Part shown: positions 15,606 through 24,708 of the stretch, one piece after another
How the letters are laid out: the number at the start of each line of letters is the position of its first letter
How positions within the stretch are numbered: position 1 is the first letter of the stretch
The notes under the pieces: generated by a model
The model's database searches: none
Told to the model about the DNA's origin: nothing
Seen by the model: the letters and a program-made list of their open reading frames with translations, nothing else
Assembly: GCA_958295485.1 (NCBI GenBank)
Contig: CATQGX010000001.1
Span: 1-34,936 of the forward strand
DNA length: 34,936 bases
Origin: an uncultured Gammaproteobacteria bacterium
GTDB lineage: Bacteria; Pseudomonadota; Gammaproteobacteria; Eutrophobiales; Eutrophobiaceae
Reading direction: 5' to 3'
Made by a program: the position numbers and the translations under genes

Positions 15606-16693
15606 CTGCCTACCAAAAATAATTTCGCCTCAGACGCTCCTTGCAAGATACGTGTAGATGTCGACGTTGATTGAGCATGTTCGAAAATGTTCCGATACCG
15701 CACGTTTGAGATCGTCAAGCGTCCTGTAGGACTCGGACGTGATCAGCCGGTACTTGGCCTGCCTCCATATCTCTTCTATTGCACTGAGCTCGGGACGGGC
15801 CACCGGAAGGTACAGGATCCGGACATCGGGATTCTGCTCCAGGTATCTGCGGACCTTTTTGGTCTTGTGCTGCGAGGCGTTGTCCATGATCATCAGAACC
15901 TTCCCCCACTTTTGGCGCACTAGTTCCAGGTACCGGACGAAGTTTGCGCCGTTGAAGCGCTCGTATGTGCGCATCAGTCTCGTGCCGTCGTCCGCAATGG
16001 AACCGTATACCACAATCTTGTCACGCCATCCTGATCTCTCCACGCGTACCCTCTGGGCTATGGGCGACCAGAGCTTTGCACCGTCGCCGCCGACCCTGAT
16101 GAATATCGATTCGTCCTGCACGACTATCCTGAATCCGGCCCTTTTTGCGCCTGCAATAGCCCTTTTTGTGTCCGCCTGCCAGTATGTCACCTTCTTTGCA
16201 TCCGCCGCATCCCCCAGCTTTACCACGGATGTCTTGCGCGAGAAGCCCAGTTCGCAAAGGATCCTCCTGATGTTGCCTGCGCTGTAGCTTGTGCCGATCC
16301 TGCTGCGCACCCACCTGAGTAATTTTTTTGGCGTCAGCATTACCTTGTTGCACAGTCTGATTGCAAGCTTTCCTACTCTTGCGTATGAAACCTTTGGTCT
16401 GCGCCCCCGTCCTGTAGCGGGATAGAGACCTTTGATGCCATCCTCGTTGAATCTTACAAGCCACAACTGTATAGTGCGTTGCGTTGCGTTGACCGTGGCG
16501 GCAGTCGACGCGGTAGAGTTGCCCAACAGGACGGAACGCACAGCGATGATCCTGGTGCAGACGTTACCATCTTTCTCTTTGCACAATGCCTCCGCGAGAA
16601 TCTCCAACTTTCCCATGCGTTGAAAAAATACGCCGTGATCTTTAAGCTTTTCTGCCTTTGGGAGAAATAGGCGAAATTATTTTTGATCACCAG
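15606..16693 (-). mobile_element. IS630-family insertion sequence, intact copy
   Basis: A 1088-bp element flanked by TA (15604-15605 and 16694-16695). Its ends are CTGCCTACCAAAAATAATTT on the left and CTGGTGATCAAAAATAATTT, read on the other strand, on the right, similar but not identical. The transposase frame is complete. The insertion point is defined exactly by comparison with the uninterrupted paralog at about 9296. Confidence 0.9.
15630..16616 (-). CDS. IS630-family transposase
   Basis: A 328-residue DDE transposase. The N-terminal half holds helix-turn-helix DNA-binding units (for example TQRTIQLWLVRFNEDGIKGL), typical of the IS630/Tc1 group. The catalytic triad is visible: Asp in VQDESIFIRVG, Asp in MIMDNASQHK and Glu in ELSAIEEIWRQAK, the last following RILYLPVARPE as usual in the group. 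It cuts and pastes the element at TA dinucleotides. Start ATG at 16616, with a TATA-like box (AAAAGCTTAAAG) about 25-32 bases upstream inside the element. It is the only apparently functional source for this family in the window and could also move the dead copy at 4091-5175 if its ends are still recognised. Confidence 0.9.
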   Translation of the reverse strand: MGKLEILAEALCKEKDGNVCTRIIAVRSVLLGNSTASTAATVNATQRTIQLWLVRFNEDGIKGLYPATGRGRRPKVSYARVGKLAIRLCNKVMLTPKKLLRWVRSRIGTSYSAGNIRRILCELGFSRKTSVVKLGDAADAKKVTYWQADTKRAIAGAKRAGFRIVVQDESIFIRVGGDGAKLWSPIAQRVRVERSGWRDKIVVYGSIADDGTRLMRTYERFNGANFVRYLELVRQKWGKVLMIMDNASQHKTKKVRRYLEQNPDVRILYLPVARPELSAIEEIWRQAKYRLITSESYRTLDDLKRAVSEHFRTCSINVDIYTYLARSV

Positions 16694-16927
16694 TATAGGA
16701 TTATGAAAACGGGGACAAGAAACAAAAAAAGAATCTTCATTACAGATTCAAATCCTTTGAAATGGAATCCGGGGCAGTCATAATCATTTTCATGAGTGGG
16801 TTGTATTCATACCAAGTAATAAGCATGATGACCGTCTGTAGTCAAAAAGATTCACCTCCACCGTGCATGTCGGCGCATGGTGCTAAGACACAGATGGGGA
16901 AAGAACCCGAGCCCACATATGGGATTT

Positions 16928-16940
16928 ATCGGTAACCGAT
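16928..16940. promoter_or_regulatory. conserved palindrome ATCGGTAACCGAT
   Basis: Second copy of the palindrome at 9527-9539, with the same following sequence (CCGGCGTTATACCCACAGG). See also 31942-31954. Confidence 0.5.
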
Positions 16941-17015
16941 CCGGCGTTATACCCACAGGCATGATTTCTCATAATTCTGACAATTGATGGAAGGTCTATC
17001 GGGTATGAAACCACA

Positions 17016-17107
17016 TCAGAACTTGAAAATGTGCGTGAGGGTAAGCGTCAATCGTGCCTAGGAATCCGTCCCCAAGAACGCCAAACGAGCACATTTTCAA
17101 GTTCTGA
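17016..17107. mobile_element. MITE-like palindromic element, family A, copy 2
   Basis: A 92-bp element with perfect 19-bp ends: TCAGAACTTGAAAATGTGC and its complement. It is flanked by CA on each side. The paralogous block lacks it: 9613-9630 reads AACCATACGGATCATTAA where this block reads AACCACA, the element, then CATGGGTTACCCATC. It differs from copy 3 by about a dozen mostly transition changes with no gaps. Confidence 0.75.
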
Positions 17108-17113
17108 CATGGG

Positions 17114-17455
17114 TTACCCATCTAGTCTGATCGATGGTGTTTTTCCAGAGTCTATGTGACAGGGAATTATGTGATTCTCTACAGTTCTATATCTGCACTC
17201 AAATACATCTGGAACAAGATCTTCAAGTATTGTTTCGTTGGATATGGTCTCGCCTGACTCTTTGTCAGTGATTCTACAGTTTGTTGGAGGCTGTAAAAAA
17301 TGCTCGTCGCATTTTATCAGGAAACCTGCATCGCGTAGGAACTTTGGTGTGCTTATGGATTTATAATCTGTATTTTGAAGAAACATGATATACGCAAAAA
17401 AAATTAAAAATGCAAGCCCTGCAACTAGAAGATATTTTGGTTTCAAAATGAACAA
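17114..17455 (-). CDS. small membrane-anchored exported protein (paralog)
   Basis: A 113-residue paralog of 9623-9967 with the same layout: hydrophobic anchor at about residues 10-25 and four cysteines (IKCDEHFLQPPTNCRI, VFECRYR, IIPCHID). The start codon is TTG at 17455, two bases after the stop of the 271-residue gene, so the pair is probably one transcript with coupled translation. The C-terminus differs slightly (TPSIRLDG). The palindromic element at 17016-17107 sits just downstream of its stop. Family unknown. Confidence 0.65.
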   Translation of the reverse strand: MFILKPKYLLVAGLAFLIFFAYIMFLQNTDYKSISTPKFLRDAGFLIKCDEHFLQPPTNCRITDKESGETISNETILEDLVPDVFECRYRTVENHIIPCHIDSGKTPSIRLDG

Positions 17456-17457
17456 TC

Positions 17458-18273
17458 TTAGTTGGCGGGATCATAGTGCCAGTTTGCAGTATATACAGCC
17501 CACCAAAAAGTAGGCTGAGTATATGTGAATATTTCAGGGTTTGGTTCGTTTATCTGTTGCAACGTGTACCAGCCACTACTCCGAGTGGTGCCCACTATGT
17601 GTTGAGTGCCATAATAGATTACATTTTGATCTCTGAATTCGCCCTCATCGCACCCGCCCTGACCAACTGTGTTTTGCTTTCCATAGTCACGACCTTGTAA
17701 ATCGCTATCCGTCCAAGGAAGGACAATTCGATGATTGCCGTCTGCTATCAAAGCATTCCGAATGCTCTGTAGACTGGTATAACCATTTTTGTTTAGCTCA
17801 TACGCGGGATTCTTATGGGATGTCTCTCCATATGTGATTCCACAAGCAGTCAGGGAGAAAAAATTTACATCGGTTTGTCCAGCGGCTCCCTCTGTCGGGG
17901 CAGTTGTTGTGGCGTTAGTCAACAAACTAAACTTTCCAGACTTTGCTCGTTCCATAACCGCATCGATTCTGGCTTGATCTTCAGTATTCATAACAGATAT
18001 GATCTTGTTGTTGAGTTTGGCCCATTGGTTCATGATTTTAATATCCTGGCGTGCCACACCGTCTTCGCGCATCTGTTTCTTGTCTACCACCATATTACCT
18101 GCGCTATCATATGTGACATAACCCTCAGAATTTGTAAAGGCGCGATCTACTTCAGCTAACGTATATGGTGTTTTTGCAGCTTCTGCCGTATAAGATCCTA
18201 CAACACCCAATGACAGAACTGCGACGATTAAGGAAGCAAGCAATATCGTACTTGTCGTCTTTTTGGCATCCAT
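17458..18273 (-). CDS. exported 271-residue protein, unknown function
   Basis: Starts MDAKKTTSTILLASL with a signal peptide ending near TAEA|AKTP (about residue 33). Residues 34-125 look helical and charged (VDRAFTNSEGYVTYDSAGNM, then a KMREDGV/KIMNQWAKL region). The C-terminal half (about 138-271) is beta-rich and aromatic, with only two cysteines (TACGITYG and GQGGCDEG) that could form one disulfide, and ends TANWHYDPAN. I recognise no family. It is the first gene of a minus-strand transcript with 17114-17455; a TATA-like box lies 25-35 bases upstream. In the duplicated block this gene has shrunk to 45 codons (9964-10101). Confidence 0.7.
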   Translation of the reverse strand: MDAKKTTSTILLASLIVAVLSLGVVGSYTAEAAKTPYTLAEVDRAFTNSEGYVTYDSAGNMVVDKKQMREDGVARQDIKIMNQWAKLNNKIISVMNTEDQARIDAVMERAKSGKFSLLTNATTTAPTEGAAGQTDVNFFSLTACGITYGETSHKNPAYELNKNGYTSLQSIRNALIADGNHRIVLPWTDSDLQGRDYGKQNTVGQGGCDEGEFRDQNVIYYGTQHIVGTTRSSGWYTLQQINEPNPEIFTYTQPTFWWAVYTANWHYDPAN

Positions 18274-18296
18274 GTCTTGTCTGCTTTTGTCCTGTC

Positions 18297-18308
18297 GTTA
18301 TATATCTT
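18297..18308 (-). promoter_or_regulatory. TATA-like promoter of the exported-protein set, copy 2
   Basis: The minus strand reads AAGATATATAAC, centred about 29 bases upstream of the ATG at 18273. It is conserved with 10124-10135. The IS4/ISH3-like element inserted only about 10 bases further upstream, at 18319. Confidence 0.6.
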
Positions 18309-18318
18309 GCGTCACCAG

Positions 18319-19571
18319 CAGCTAAGCGAAAAGTACCTCGATTTTAGACCAAATTGGTCAAAAAGGTAGACCTGTACCAGTCAAAAGGGGGTACGGCCTG
18401 ATGATTTTTGTTGACGAAACAGAAAACCAACCAGGACCGTGATCTGCTGAACAACCGCGGATTATATCAAGCTGTCGCGATCGGCGCGATGTGGATCCTG
18501 CGCTGCGCCAACCTGGCGCACGGGCACAACGCCATATTCGGGATCGAAGACCTCAACTGGGGCATGCTCAGGGGCGCCCTAATGGACGCCTCCGTGGGAG
18601 GGTGTGCAAAGGCGCGACGGCAAAGGGGCGACGGCACGCCGTCGGACAGGTGGTTTGCATCTGCAATCAAGGGGATCCCGCTGCGCCTGATACAGGCCGC
18701 GTTCGAGGAGCGGCTGGCGCGCCAGTACGACATATTCAGGAAGCTCAAAAGGATCCCAAAGGAGGGGCTCACCGTCGCCGCCGACACGCACCTGATATCC
18801 CGGTACGACAGGAAACCGGGCGAGGAGCTGACGCGCTCCAGGTACAAGGATGGAACGAAATACTTTGAGAGGTACATGAGCGTCCACTGCGTCAACCCAG
18901 CAATGCGGATAGTCCTTGCCGGGATCTACCTGAAAATGGCCGATTCCGTGCCTGAAGCGGTGGGTTATGCGCTCAAAACCCTGCTGGACCGGGGCATCAG
19001 GATAAACCTGGTGCTGCTTGACCGCGAGTTCTTTTCGGTGGACATGATGAACATGCTGCAGGAGCTGGGCGTAAAGTTCCTGATGCCGTGCAGGAACACC
19101 GACAATGTCGTGGCGGCCCTGGACGAGTTTGCGCGCAGGAAGCGGGGCAGGATCTCCGAGAATGTGATCGAGAACGGTATGGGTTCAGTCCCGTATTCCA
19201 TGATAATAACTGAAAGGAAGGCGAAAAAGGCAAAGTCCGACGAGCCCAAGGAAAAGTACATCGGTTTTGCGACAAACCAGCCCACCGCCAAGATCGCCCG
19301 ATACGCCAAAAGATGGGGGATTGAGACGGCATACGCCAAGATAGAGGAGTGCAGGGCCAAGACCCGGATCACGTGCGTGGGGGCTCGCATGCTGTGCTTT
19401 TACTATTCTCTGACGCTGTTCAACGAGTGGATAATCGCCAGGGCGGAGGTCTCCGACGGCACCGAGAGGCAGAGCATCATGACCATGCTGGCGTTCAAGA
19501 CCCAGATATCATATTTTATACTCCAGCCCAAGCCGCCCCCTGACTAAATAGGGGTACTTTTCGCTTAGCTG
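18319..19571 (+). mobile_element. IS4/ISH3-like insertion sequence with 5-bp target duplication
   Basis: A 1253-bp element with perfect 19-bp terminal inverted repeats, CAGCTAAGCGAAAAGTACC at 18319-18337 and its complement at 19553-19571. It is flanked by the direct repeat ACCAG (18314-18318 and 19572-19576). It carries one complete transposase gene and appears intact. Confidence 0.9.
18408..19547 (+). CDS. DDE transposase, IS4 superfamily (ISH3-like)
   Basis: A 379-residue transposase. The likely triad is Asp in VAADTHLISRYD, Asp in LVLLDREFF and Glu in YAKRWGIETAYAK; the last fits the Y-(2)-R-(3)-E signature of IS4-type enzymes. Length and the 5-bp target duplication agree with ISH3-like elements, but group assignment is by feel only. 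The first codon is TTG at 18408; the next in-frame ATG at 18489 would remove 27 residues. An ATG at 18401 is in another frame. No frameshifts or stops. It makes the element self-sufficient. Confidence 0.85.
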   Translation: MLTKQKTNQDRDLLNNRGLYQAVAIGAMWILRCANLAHGHNAIFGIEDLNWGMLRGALMDASVGGCAKARRQRGDGTPSDRWFASAIKGIPLRLIQAAFEERLARQYDIFRKLKRIPKEGLTVAADTHLISRYDRKPGEELTRSRYKDGTKYFERYMSVHCVNPAMRIVLAGIYLKMADSVPEAVGYALKTLLDRGIRINLVLLDREFFSVDMMNMLQELGVKFLMPCRNTDNVVAALDEFARRKRGRISENVIENGMGSVPYSMIITERKAKKAKSDEPKEKYIGFATNQPTAKIARYAKRWGIETAYAKIEECRAKTRITCVGARMLCFYYSLTLFNEWIIARAEVSDGTERQSIMTMLAFKTQISYFILQPKPPPD

Positions 19572-19593
19572 ACCAGCGGTTTTTTCCTGAATG

Positions 19594-19768
19594 CGGGGGT
19601 TTTTTGATCCAAGCGGCATGTCGATTCTGTGACCGTCAACCGTGCATTTTTGCGAGTCCCGCCGGCCCCAAATCTCGAATTTTACGCGCAAAATGCGCGT
19701 TTGCCAACATGCAGTAAACAACATCCGCGGACGCAGGGGGCTTTCCGATCTTGGATCAAAAACCCCCG
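19594..19768. mobile_element. MITE-like element, family B, copy 2
   Basis: A 175-bp sequence with inverted ends CGGGGGTTTTTTGATCCAAG (19594-19613) and CTTGGATCAAAAACCCCCG (19750-19768). Its interior, GGCATGTCG ... AATCTCGAATTTTACGCGCA ... TTTGCCAACATGC, matches copy 1 at 12796-12966. It lies 22 bases from the end of the IS4/ISH3-like element. No coding capacity. Confidence 0.6.
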
Positions 19769-20140
19769 AATCCCGGAAAGAACCTGCCTGGGCTAGGCAC
19801 GAGTCCGGTCGATATCTGGCCGCGCCCGGGATTGGTCAAAACGGGCATGGGAAGGCTTTGCTATATGCAGGGCCTTCCTCTCTCGCACTCGTCTGTGTCG
19901 GGATCGCACTACAGACCGCATGCAGTCCTACAGATGCCGGGCAGGGATGTTCTGAACAGTCCGATGGAAGAGGATCGTGTAAACCCAGCCGTGGCTGAAG
20001 ACAGCCCCATGAACGATGCCGCTTGAATACGCTCTAGACCGTCTCGACTTGGTGCAGGTCGCTCGGTGGGGGGACCCTGCACACAGATTGCTCGAACTGT
20101 CCGTATGAACTCCGACACCACTGCTCACGTACGGCCTTTT
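19769..20140. other. intergenic, nothing recognised
   Basis: Lies between the family B element and the end of the restriction-enzyme gene. Open frames here have no motif and no partner elsewhere in the window. Confidence 0.3.
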
Positions 20141-20145
20141 GCACC

Positions 20146-23100
20146 TCAAAGAAACCCGTCCATTCCGGTCTTCTTCGGCCTCCAGTTCTTGGGTTCAAAT
20201 TCCTTGGGCAGCCGTTCGATCAGCCTGTCCGACTTGGTTCCGACGTATACCGCCCGCTCGATTATTCCGATGATGTCCGCCCCGGTACACGGATCGTTTG
20301 TTATGCCGCTTGCCACGTCCGTGGTTTTGCGGTACCTATCGACTATCCACGCGGTCGGGGTGCGGCCGTTCACCCTGTACCGTATGTCCGGGATGTTTTC
20401 AAACAGCACTGCACCGTCCGCCTTGATGATGGACTGATCCGGGATGCTTGCCCTTCCGTCGTCTCTGCCCGCCTCCTTTTTCCCGAAAGCCAGTTTCGTA
20501 AACTTTTTCGGGTTGAATCTGGGCTTTCCGAGGCCGTACCTGTTGCAGGCATCAAAGTTCAGGTGCAGTTTTGCAAGTTTCTGTCCTATGTTTTTGAATG
20601 TTGCAAAATCGGGAGCCATCGGGATGTGTGGAAGCTCTCTTGACAGGTTGTTTGCAAACTTTGTCTTGTACGCGGGATGGTGCAACAGTCCGTAGACGTA
20701 GTAAAAGATGTCCTGCTTGGTTATTGCCGTGTCGTTGTAATGATCTTGGTATTCTTTGAGTGCGGAATCGGTTATGTTTTCCTTTCTTTTCTTGCCTTCA
20801 TAGACATACATGGAAAAGCACTGTCCATGATGGATTATCTCTAGATCAGGTGTTACGTTTGTAATAAATGTAGAAAACTCGCCTGTGAATTTGTACGGTA
20901 CAATAATAGCGAGGTTCTTGGAATCAGATTCTGGAAAGAATCTTGGTATTCGATAATGCATTTCGTTGTAAATGTGATCAAAGTACAAATGCTGTTTAAA
21001 AAACGGTCTGTACAACACCGTCCTGATCCTGTCCGCACGGAAAGGTGATTTTGTACGCAGTAATCTTTCAGACAGCGTGCTGGTCCATTTTGCCTGTCTG
21101 GGATCAATCACTGGTTTTTTGAGATCCTGATTATTGCAGTAATTCACGTGCCGCCTCATATTTTTTGCAAGAACCGTTTTGGACGAGTTGTATACCCACA
21201 CATCACGGTGTGTTTTTACGCCATTAGAATACGTTCTAAATATCGCACCGTTGTCGTTGCCGGACTTTACATTGCTTGAACCGATCGGGGCATACTCGTT
21301 GAATTTTCCGCCCCGCTGGTCAAGCCAGTCGTGATGCCTGTCCGGTTTTATTATCTGCCAGTCGTTGATGCCCTGCACCGACTTGGACTCGCCCACGATC
21401 TTCAGCTTTTGCTCTCGTGTTAGGCAATCTCCGATATCCTTGTAGTGTATGGTGCAGCCCCTCTTTGTCCGGTTTTTTATCAAGATGGTTATTGCCACCG
21501 GCGCCCTGGAACCGGAGCCGAATATTTTACCCCCCTCACGCCTTGATGTTTCACCCTGTGTTCTCTGATTGCCGCGCAGATCAAAGCACCAGATATCGTT
21601 GAACTCCTCCGCAAGGCAGGCCCGTATGCCGGAACCCGCGTCGGATCTTAGAAAGCCCGCGTTTGTGACGAATCCGATGATGCCCGAATCCCCGATGCGG
21701 TCGCTTGCCCACCGCAGGGAACGGATGTAGGAGTCATACAGCGAGTTCTTGTTGTGCGTCTTGGAGCGTTTGGCGTATGTGTCGGCGATTCTCTTGTCAA
21801 CATCCCTGCATTCCATGTTCGGATTTTCATCGTTGAAATTGCTCTGTCCCGCAGAGTACGGCGGGTTGCCGATGATCACGTGCACGTGGGAGCCCCTCTG
21901 CGACCTGATCCGCTCGTGGGCCGCCCGGAACTGCCCGTCCAGCTTTTTCTGTTCCCTTCTGTGTTCCGTACCGGTGCGGTACCTGGGGTTCAGCTGTAGC
22001 GTGTCCGTATAGCTGATCCCGTCGAACTGGACATGCTGGTTGCCCTGCCGCAGGTTCGAGTACGTGGTTTCAATGTTGACTGCGGCGACATAGTATGCCA
22101 GCAGGATGAGTTCGTCGGCAAAAAGGTCTCTCTTGTATTTTTCATACAGGTTGCTCGTTATGAGGTTGGACTCCAGTAGCCGGGTCAGGAATGTGCCGGT
22201 GCCGGTAAACGGGTCTAGCACCTTGACCGGCCTGTCGTTAAAGCAGGCACCAAAGTGCTTCTTCAGCAGGTGTTCGACACTGTGTATGATGAAATCGATC
22301 ACCTCCACCGGCGTGTACACCACGCCGTGCTGTTCCACCCTCTTTTTGTCGGCACTCTCAAAGAAATTGCCGTATATCTTTTTGATGAGACTCTGCCGCT
22401 TCTCGTTGGTCGTGATACCCTTCAGCTCGCGGCGGACATCGTCGTAAAACTCGGCCAGATCCTGCAGATCCTCGCCCAGCCCGATCTTTTTGGCGATCCT
22501 GTCCAGCGCCTTCGATACGGGGTTGTGCGCGGTGAACCGTCCTGAGAATAGCTGGTCAAAGACGCCTGACAGCACGACATGTTGCGCGATGACCTGTATG
22601 GCGGCGTCCCGGGTGACGGAGTCGTTTATCATCTCCTTGAGATCGGCGTGCAGCTTTTCGACCTCCCGTTGGGCGCCGAGACTGTTCTGCACGAGGGTGT
22701 GTATGTGGGACTCGATGATCCTTGTCTTTTCCCCCAGCTGTTTCCCATACTTGTCATAATAGTTGATATCCCCTACCTTTTCCACCATCTTGGAGCCTAC
22801 CTTGGAACAGAGTCTCTCCAGAAACCTCTGATGATCCGGATCGTCGGGCCTGTCCGTTATCGAAACAACCTGTATCTTGTCGCCTATCCTGCCGTCCTTT
22901 GGTATCTTTTTTTCCAGTACGAGCTGGTTGATCTGTGCGGCCAGATCGGGATCATGGGAGCGGAGTGCGTTGAGGACCTCCCAGACCACCTTCCACGTCC
23001 TGTTGTCGTCCAGCGTCCTGTTGATGTCCTCCCCGGCAGGTACCGCTACGGGGAGTATGACATGGCCGAACTCCTTTCCGTGATGTTTGCGCATGACCCG

Positions 23101-24708
23101 TCCAACCGACTGGACCACATCCACCACGGACCGGCGCGGCTCCATGAAGACGACTCCGTCCAACGCGGGGACGTCCACCCCCTCCGAGAGACACCTGGCG
23201 TTTGAAAGCAGGTGACATTTGTTCGGACTGTCGTCGCTTTTTGCAAGCCAGTCCAGCTGTCTCTTTCGGGATGATGCGCGCGTCTTGCCGTCGACATGCC
23301 TGACCTCGACATCCTTGTCGGTGTGTTTGGATTCCCTGACGCGCCGTACGACGCCGTGAAAGCTGTTTTCGCCGTCCTGATCTTCACGTTGATCCTCGCC
23401 CGCGAACAGCTTTGAGGCGTTTATCGTGTTCGAAAACACGATGACCCTCTGCAACAGCCGTGTTTTGTCCCGCTCGTAGTCGGGGTGCAACAGGCTGTGC
23501 CACAGGGCTACCATCTTGTTCTGTGCGCTGAGCGGGAGCAGCCCCTCCTCGTTTGCCATGCTGGACTGCAGCTCGGGATCCATGAACTGGGGGTCGATGT
23601 AGGCGATCCGGACCTTGTAGTCGGAGAGGGCCTCGTATTTGTGGACGGCCTCGTAAAACTTTAACTCGTGGAATTTTTCGCCGTACGTCTCGAGGTCGTC
23701 CATGGCGTAAATCTTCTTTTCCTGCGCGTCGGCCGCCCTGCGGATCTTGTCGGTGAAGATCTTGGGGGTCGCCGTCATGTATAGGCGCTTCCGGACTTTG
23801 ATCACAGAGTCCTCGTGGATCTTTGTGAAAAATGACTGGTCGGCCCCTCCTATGGTCCGGTGGGCCTCGTCACAGAGGGCCAGGTCTATGAATTTTTTGC
23901 CCAGCGCGTCGGCCACGACCTGGATGGAGTTGTACGTGCAGAATATTACCGTCATTTTATCGGTAGGCCGGTTCCCGATGTATTGCTTTAGATCGTCGGG
24001 CCTTGTGGATACGGGGCACTCCAGCTCTGTAATCGAGCCGTCCTCGCCGGACACGGACTTGTCGGAGCATACGCCTATGTAGTATGAGCTGGCCTTCCGG
24101 TTCTCCGACCAGGCCCTCATGCTCTGCTGGATGAGGGTGATGGAGGGTACGAGGTACAGAATCAGGCCGGTCTTGGGTGCCACCTTTTCTGCCACCCTCA
24201 GGGACACCAGCGTCTTGCCGGTACCACATGCCATGATGAGCTGGCCGCGATCGTTGTTACGGAACCCGCTGACCGTATTGTCAAGCGCCTCCTGTTGATA
24301 GTCCCGTAGCTCAAACGGCTTTCTTGCCGCAAGTCTTGGGAACCTGCTCCAGTCGACGCTGGCGGAACGGAGCGTCTCGGACGTCAGTATGGAGCCGTTG
24401 TTCTTCTTGAGGTGATATTCCGCCTTTTCCGTTATGTGGCCCCCGGTGTATACCAGGATCAGCCGCTTCATTTTGTGCGTGTTACCAGCGGCGATGAACG
24501 TACTCACAGCCTTTAGATCGATGCTTTCGTCTGGGCCGTAACACTTACACTGTATTCCCCACAACATGTCGTCTCCCTGCTTTGCCACCAGATCTATGCC
24601 CTCGTCGGGCCTGTCTATTTTTTCGTCCTTGGCGTACTGCTTCCAGGTGAATACGCCGCCGTCGAACTGGTTGCGGTAATGCCGGTCCACCTTGAAAAAG
24701 TCCAGCAT
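20146..24708 (-). CDS. single-chain Type ISP restriction-modification enzyme
   Basis: A 1520-residue multidomain enzyme. Domains in order: Mrr-like PD-(D/E)XK nuclease (D39 in EGIDL, then Q53-C-K55); SF2 translocase with Walker A ACGTGKT (160-166), DEAH box (280-283), TAT (312-314), and SEGVDVPALDGVVF and QSVGRVMRK as motifs V and VI; a helical coupler; N6-adenine methyltransferase with VLDPFTGTGTF (about 830) and IGNPPYS (about 945); and a C-terminal target-recognition domain. This is the LlaGI-type layout: it methylates its site and, on unmodified DNA, translocates and cuts. Coding similarity continues upstream of the ATG as FDTVLAKIRRESKNTVELGT then RFERI, but no start codon exists before a stop near 24840, so the true N-terminus may be lost. 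The frame is otherwise intact. Confidence 0.9.
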   Translation of the reverse strand: MLDFFKVDRHYRNQFDGGVFTWKQYAKDEKIDRPDEGIDLVAKQGDDMLWGIQCKCYGPDESIDLKAVSTFIAAGNTHKMKRLILVYTGGHITEKAEYHLKKNNGSILTSETLRSASVDWSRFPRLAARKPFELRDYQQEALDNTVSGFRNNDRGQLIMACGTGKTLVSLRVAEKVAPKTGLILYLVPSITLIQQSMRAWSENRKASSYYIGVCSDKSVSGEDGSITELECPVSTRPDDLKQYIGNRPTDKMTVIFCTYNSIQVVADALGKKFIDLALCDEAHRTIGGADQSFFTKIHEDSVIKVRKRLYMTATPKIFTDKIRRAADAQEKKIYAMDDLETYGEKFHELKFYEAVHKYEALSDYKVRIAYIDPQFMDPELQSSMANEEGLLPLSAQNKMVALWHSLLHPDYERDKTRLLQRVIVFSNTINASKLFAGEDQREDQDGENSFHGVVRRVRESKHTDKDVEVRHVDGKTRASSRKRQLDWLAKSDDSPNKCHLLSNARCLSEGVDVPALDGVVFMEPRRSVVDVVQSVGRVMRKHHGKEFGHVILPVAVPAGEDINRTLDDNRTWKVVWEVLNALRSHDPDLAAQINQLVLEKKIPKDGRIGDKIQVVSITDRPDDPDHQRFLERLCSKVGSKMVEKVGDINYYDKYGKQLGEKTRIIESHIHTLVQNSLGAQREVEKLHADLKEMINDSVTRDAAIQVIAQHVVLSGVFDQLFSGRFTAHNPVSKALDRIAKKIGLGEDLQDLAEFYDDVRRELKGITTNEKRQSLIKKIYGNFFESADKKRVEQHGVVYTPVEVIDFIIHSVEHLLKKHFGACFNDRPVKVLDPFTGTGTFLTRLLESNLITSNLYEKYKRDLFADELILLAYYVAAVNIETTYSNLRQGNQHVQFDGISYTDTLQLNPRYRTGTEHRREQKKLDGQFRAAHERIRSQRGSHVHVIIGNPPYSAGQSNFNDENPNMECRDVDKRIADTYAKRSKTHNKNSLYDSYIRSLRWASDRIGDSGIIGFVTNAGFLRSDAGSGIRACLAEEFNDIWCFDLRGNQRTQGETSRREGGKIFGSGSRAPVAITILIKNRTKRGCTIHYKDIGDCLTREQKLKIVGESKSVQGINDWQIIKPDRHHDWLDQRGGKFNEYAPIGSSNVKSGNDNGAIFRTYSNGVKTHRDVWVYNSSKTVLAKNMRRHVNYCNNQDLKKPVIDPRQAKWTSTLSERLLRTKSPFRADRIRTVLYRPFFKQHLYFDHIYNEMHYRIPRFFPESDSKNLAIIVPYKFTGEFSTFITNVTPDLEIIHHGQCFSMYVYEGKKRKENITDSALKEYQDHYNDTAITKQDIFYYVYGLLHHPAYKTKFANNLSRELPHIPMAPDFATFKNIGQKLAKLHLNFDACNRYGLGKPRFNPKKFTKLAFGKKEAGRDDGRASIPDQSIIKADGAVLFENIPDIRYRVNGRTPTAWIVDRYRKTTDVASGITNDPCTGADIIGIIERAVYVGTKSDRLIERLPKEFEPKNWRPKKTGMDGFL

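Larger units (their letters stand above)
15263..16740 (-). pseudogene. exported cysteine-rich protein gene split by an insertion sequence
   Basis: This is the paralog of 8959-9339. The first 14-15 codons (MKILFLFLVPVFII) lie at 16696-16740 and the rest (AAHYLYDMPTKLDKF to DWNQSHIP) at 15263-15603, separated by the IS630-family element. The intact paralog provides the empty site: TAATGGGTAGCCAGGATTAT. The six-cysteine pattern is kept (CNSACSKMC and CSTCC). A frame that fuses the remainder to sequence inside the element (up to 15718) is an artefact of the insertion. Confidence 0.85.
14931..18318. repeat. segmental duplication, copy 2 (exported-protein block)
   Basis: Homologous to 8619-10146. 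Extra material here is the IS630-family element (15606-16693), the family A palindromic element (17016-17107) and the internal 225 codons of the 271-residue protein that copy 1 has lost. The match ends at GTCACCAG, exactly where the IS4/ISH3-like element is inserted. Confidence 0.85.

Noticed and set aside
15263..15718. 151-residue frame joining an exported protein to a novel N-terminus
   Set aside because: The N-terminal part is out-of-frame transposon sequence; the fusion is a by-product of the IS630-family insertion.
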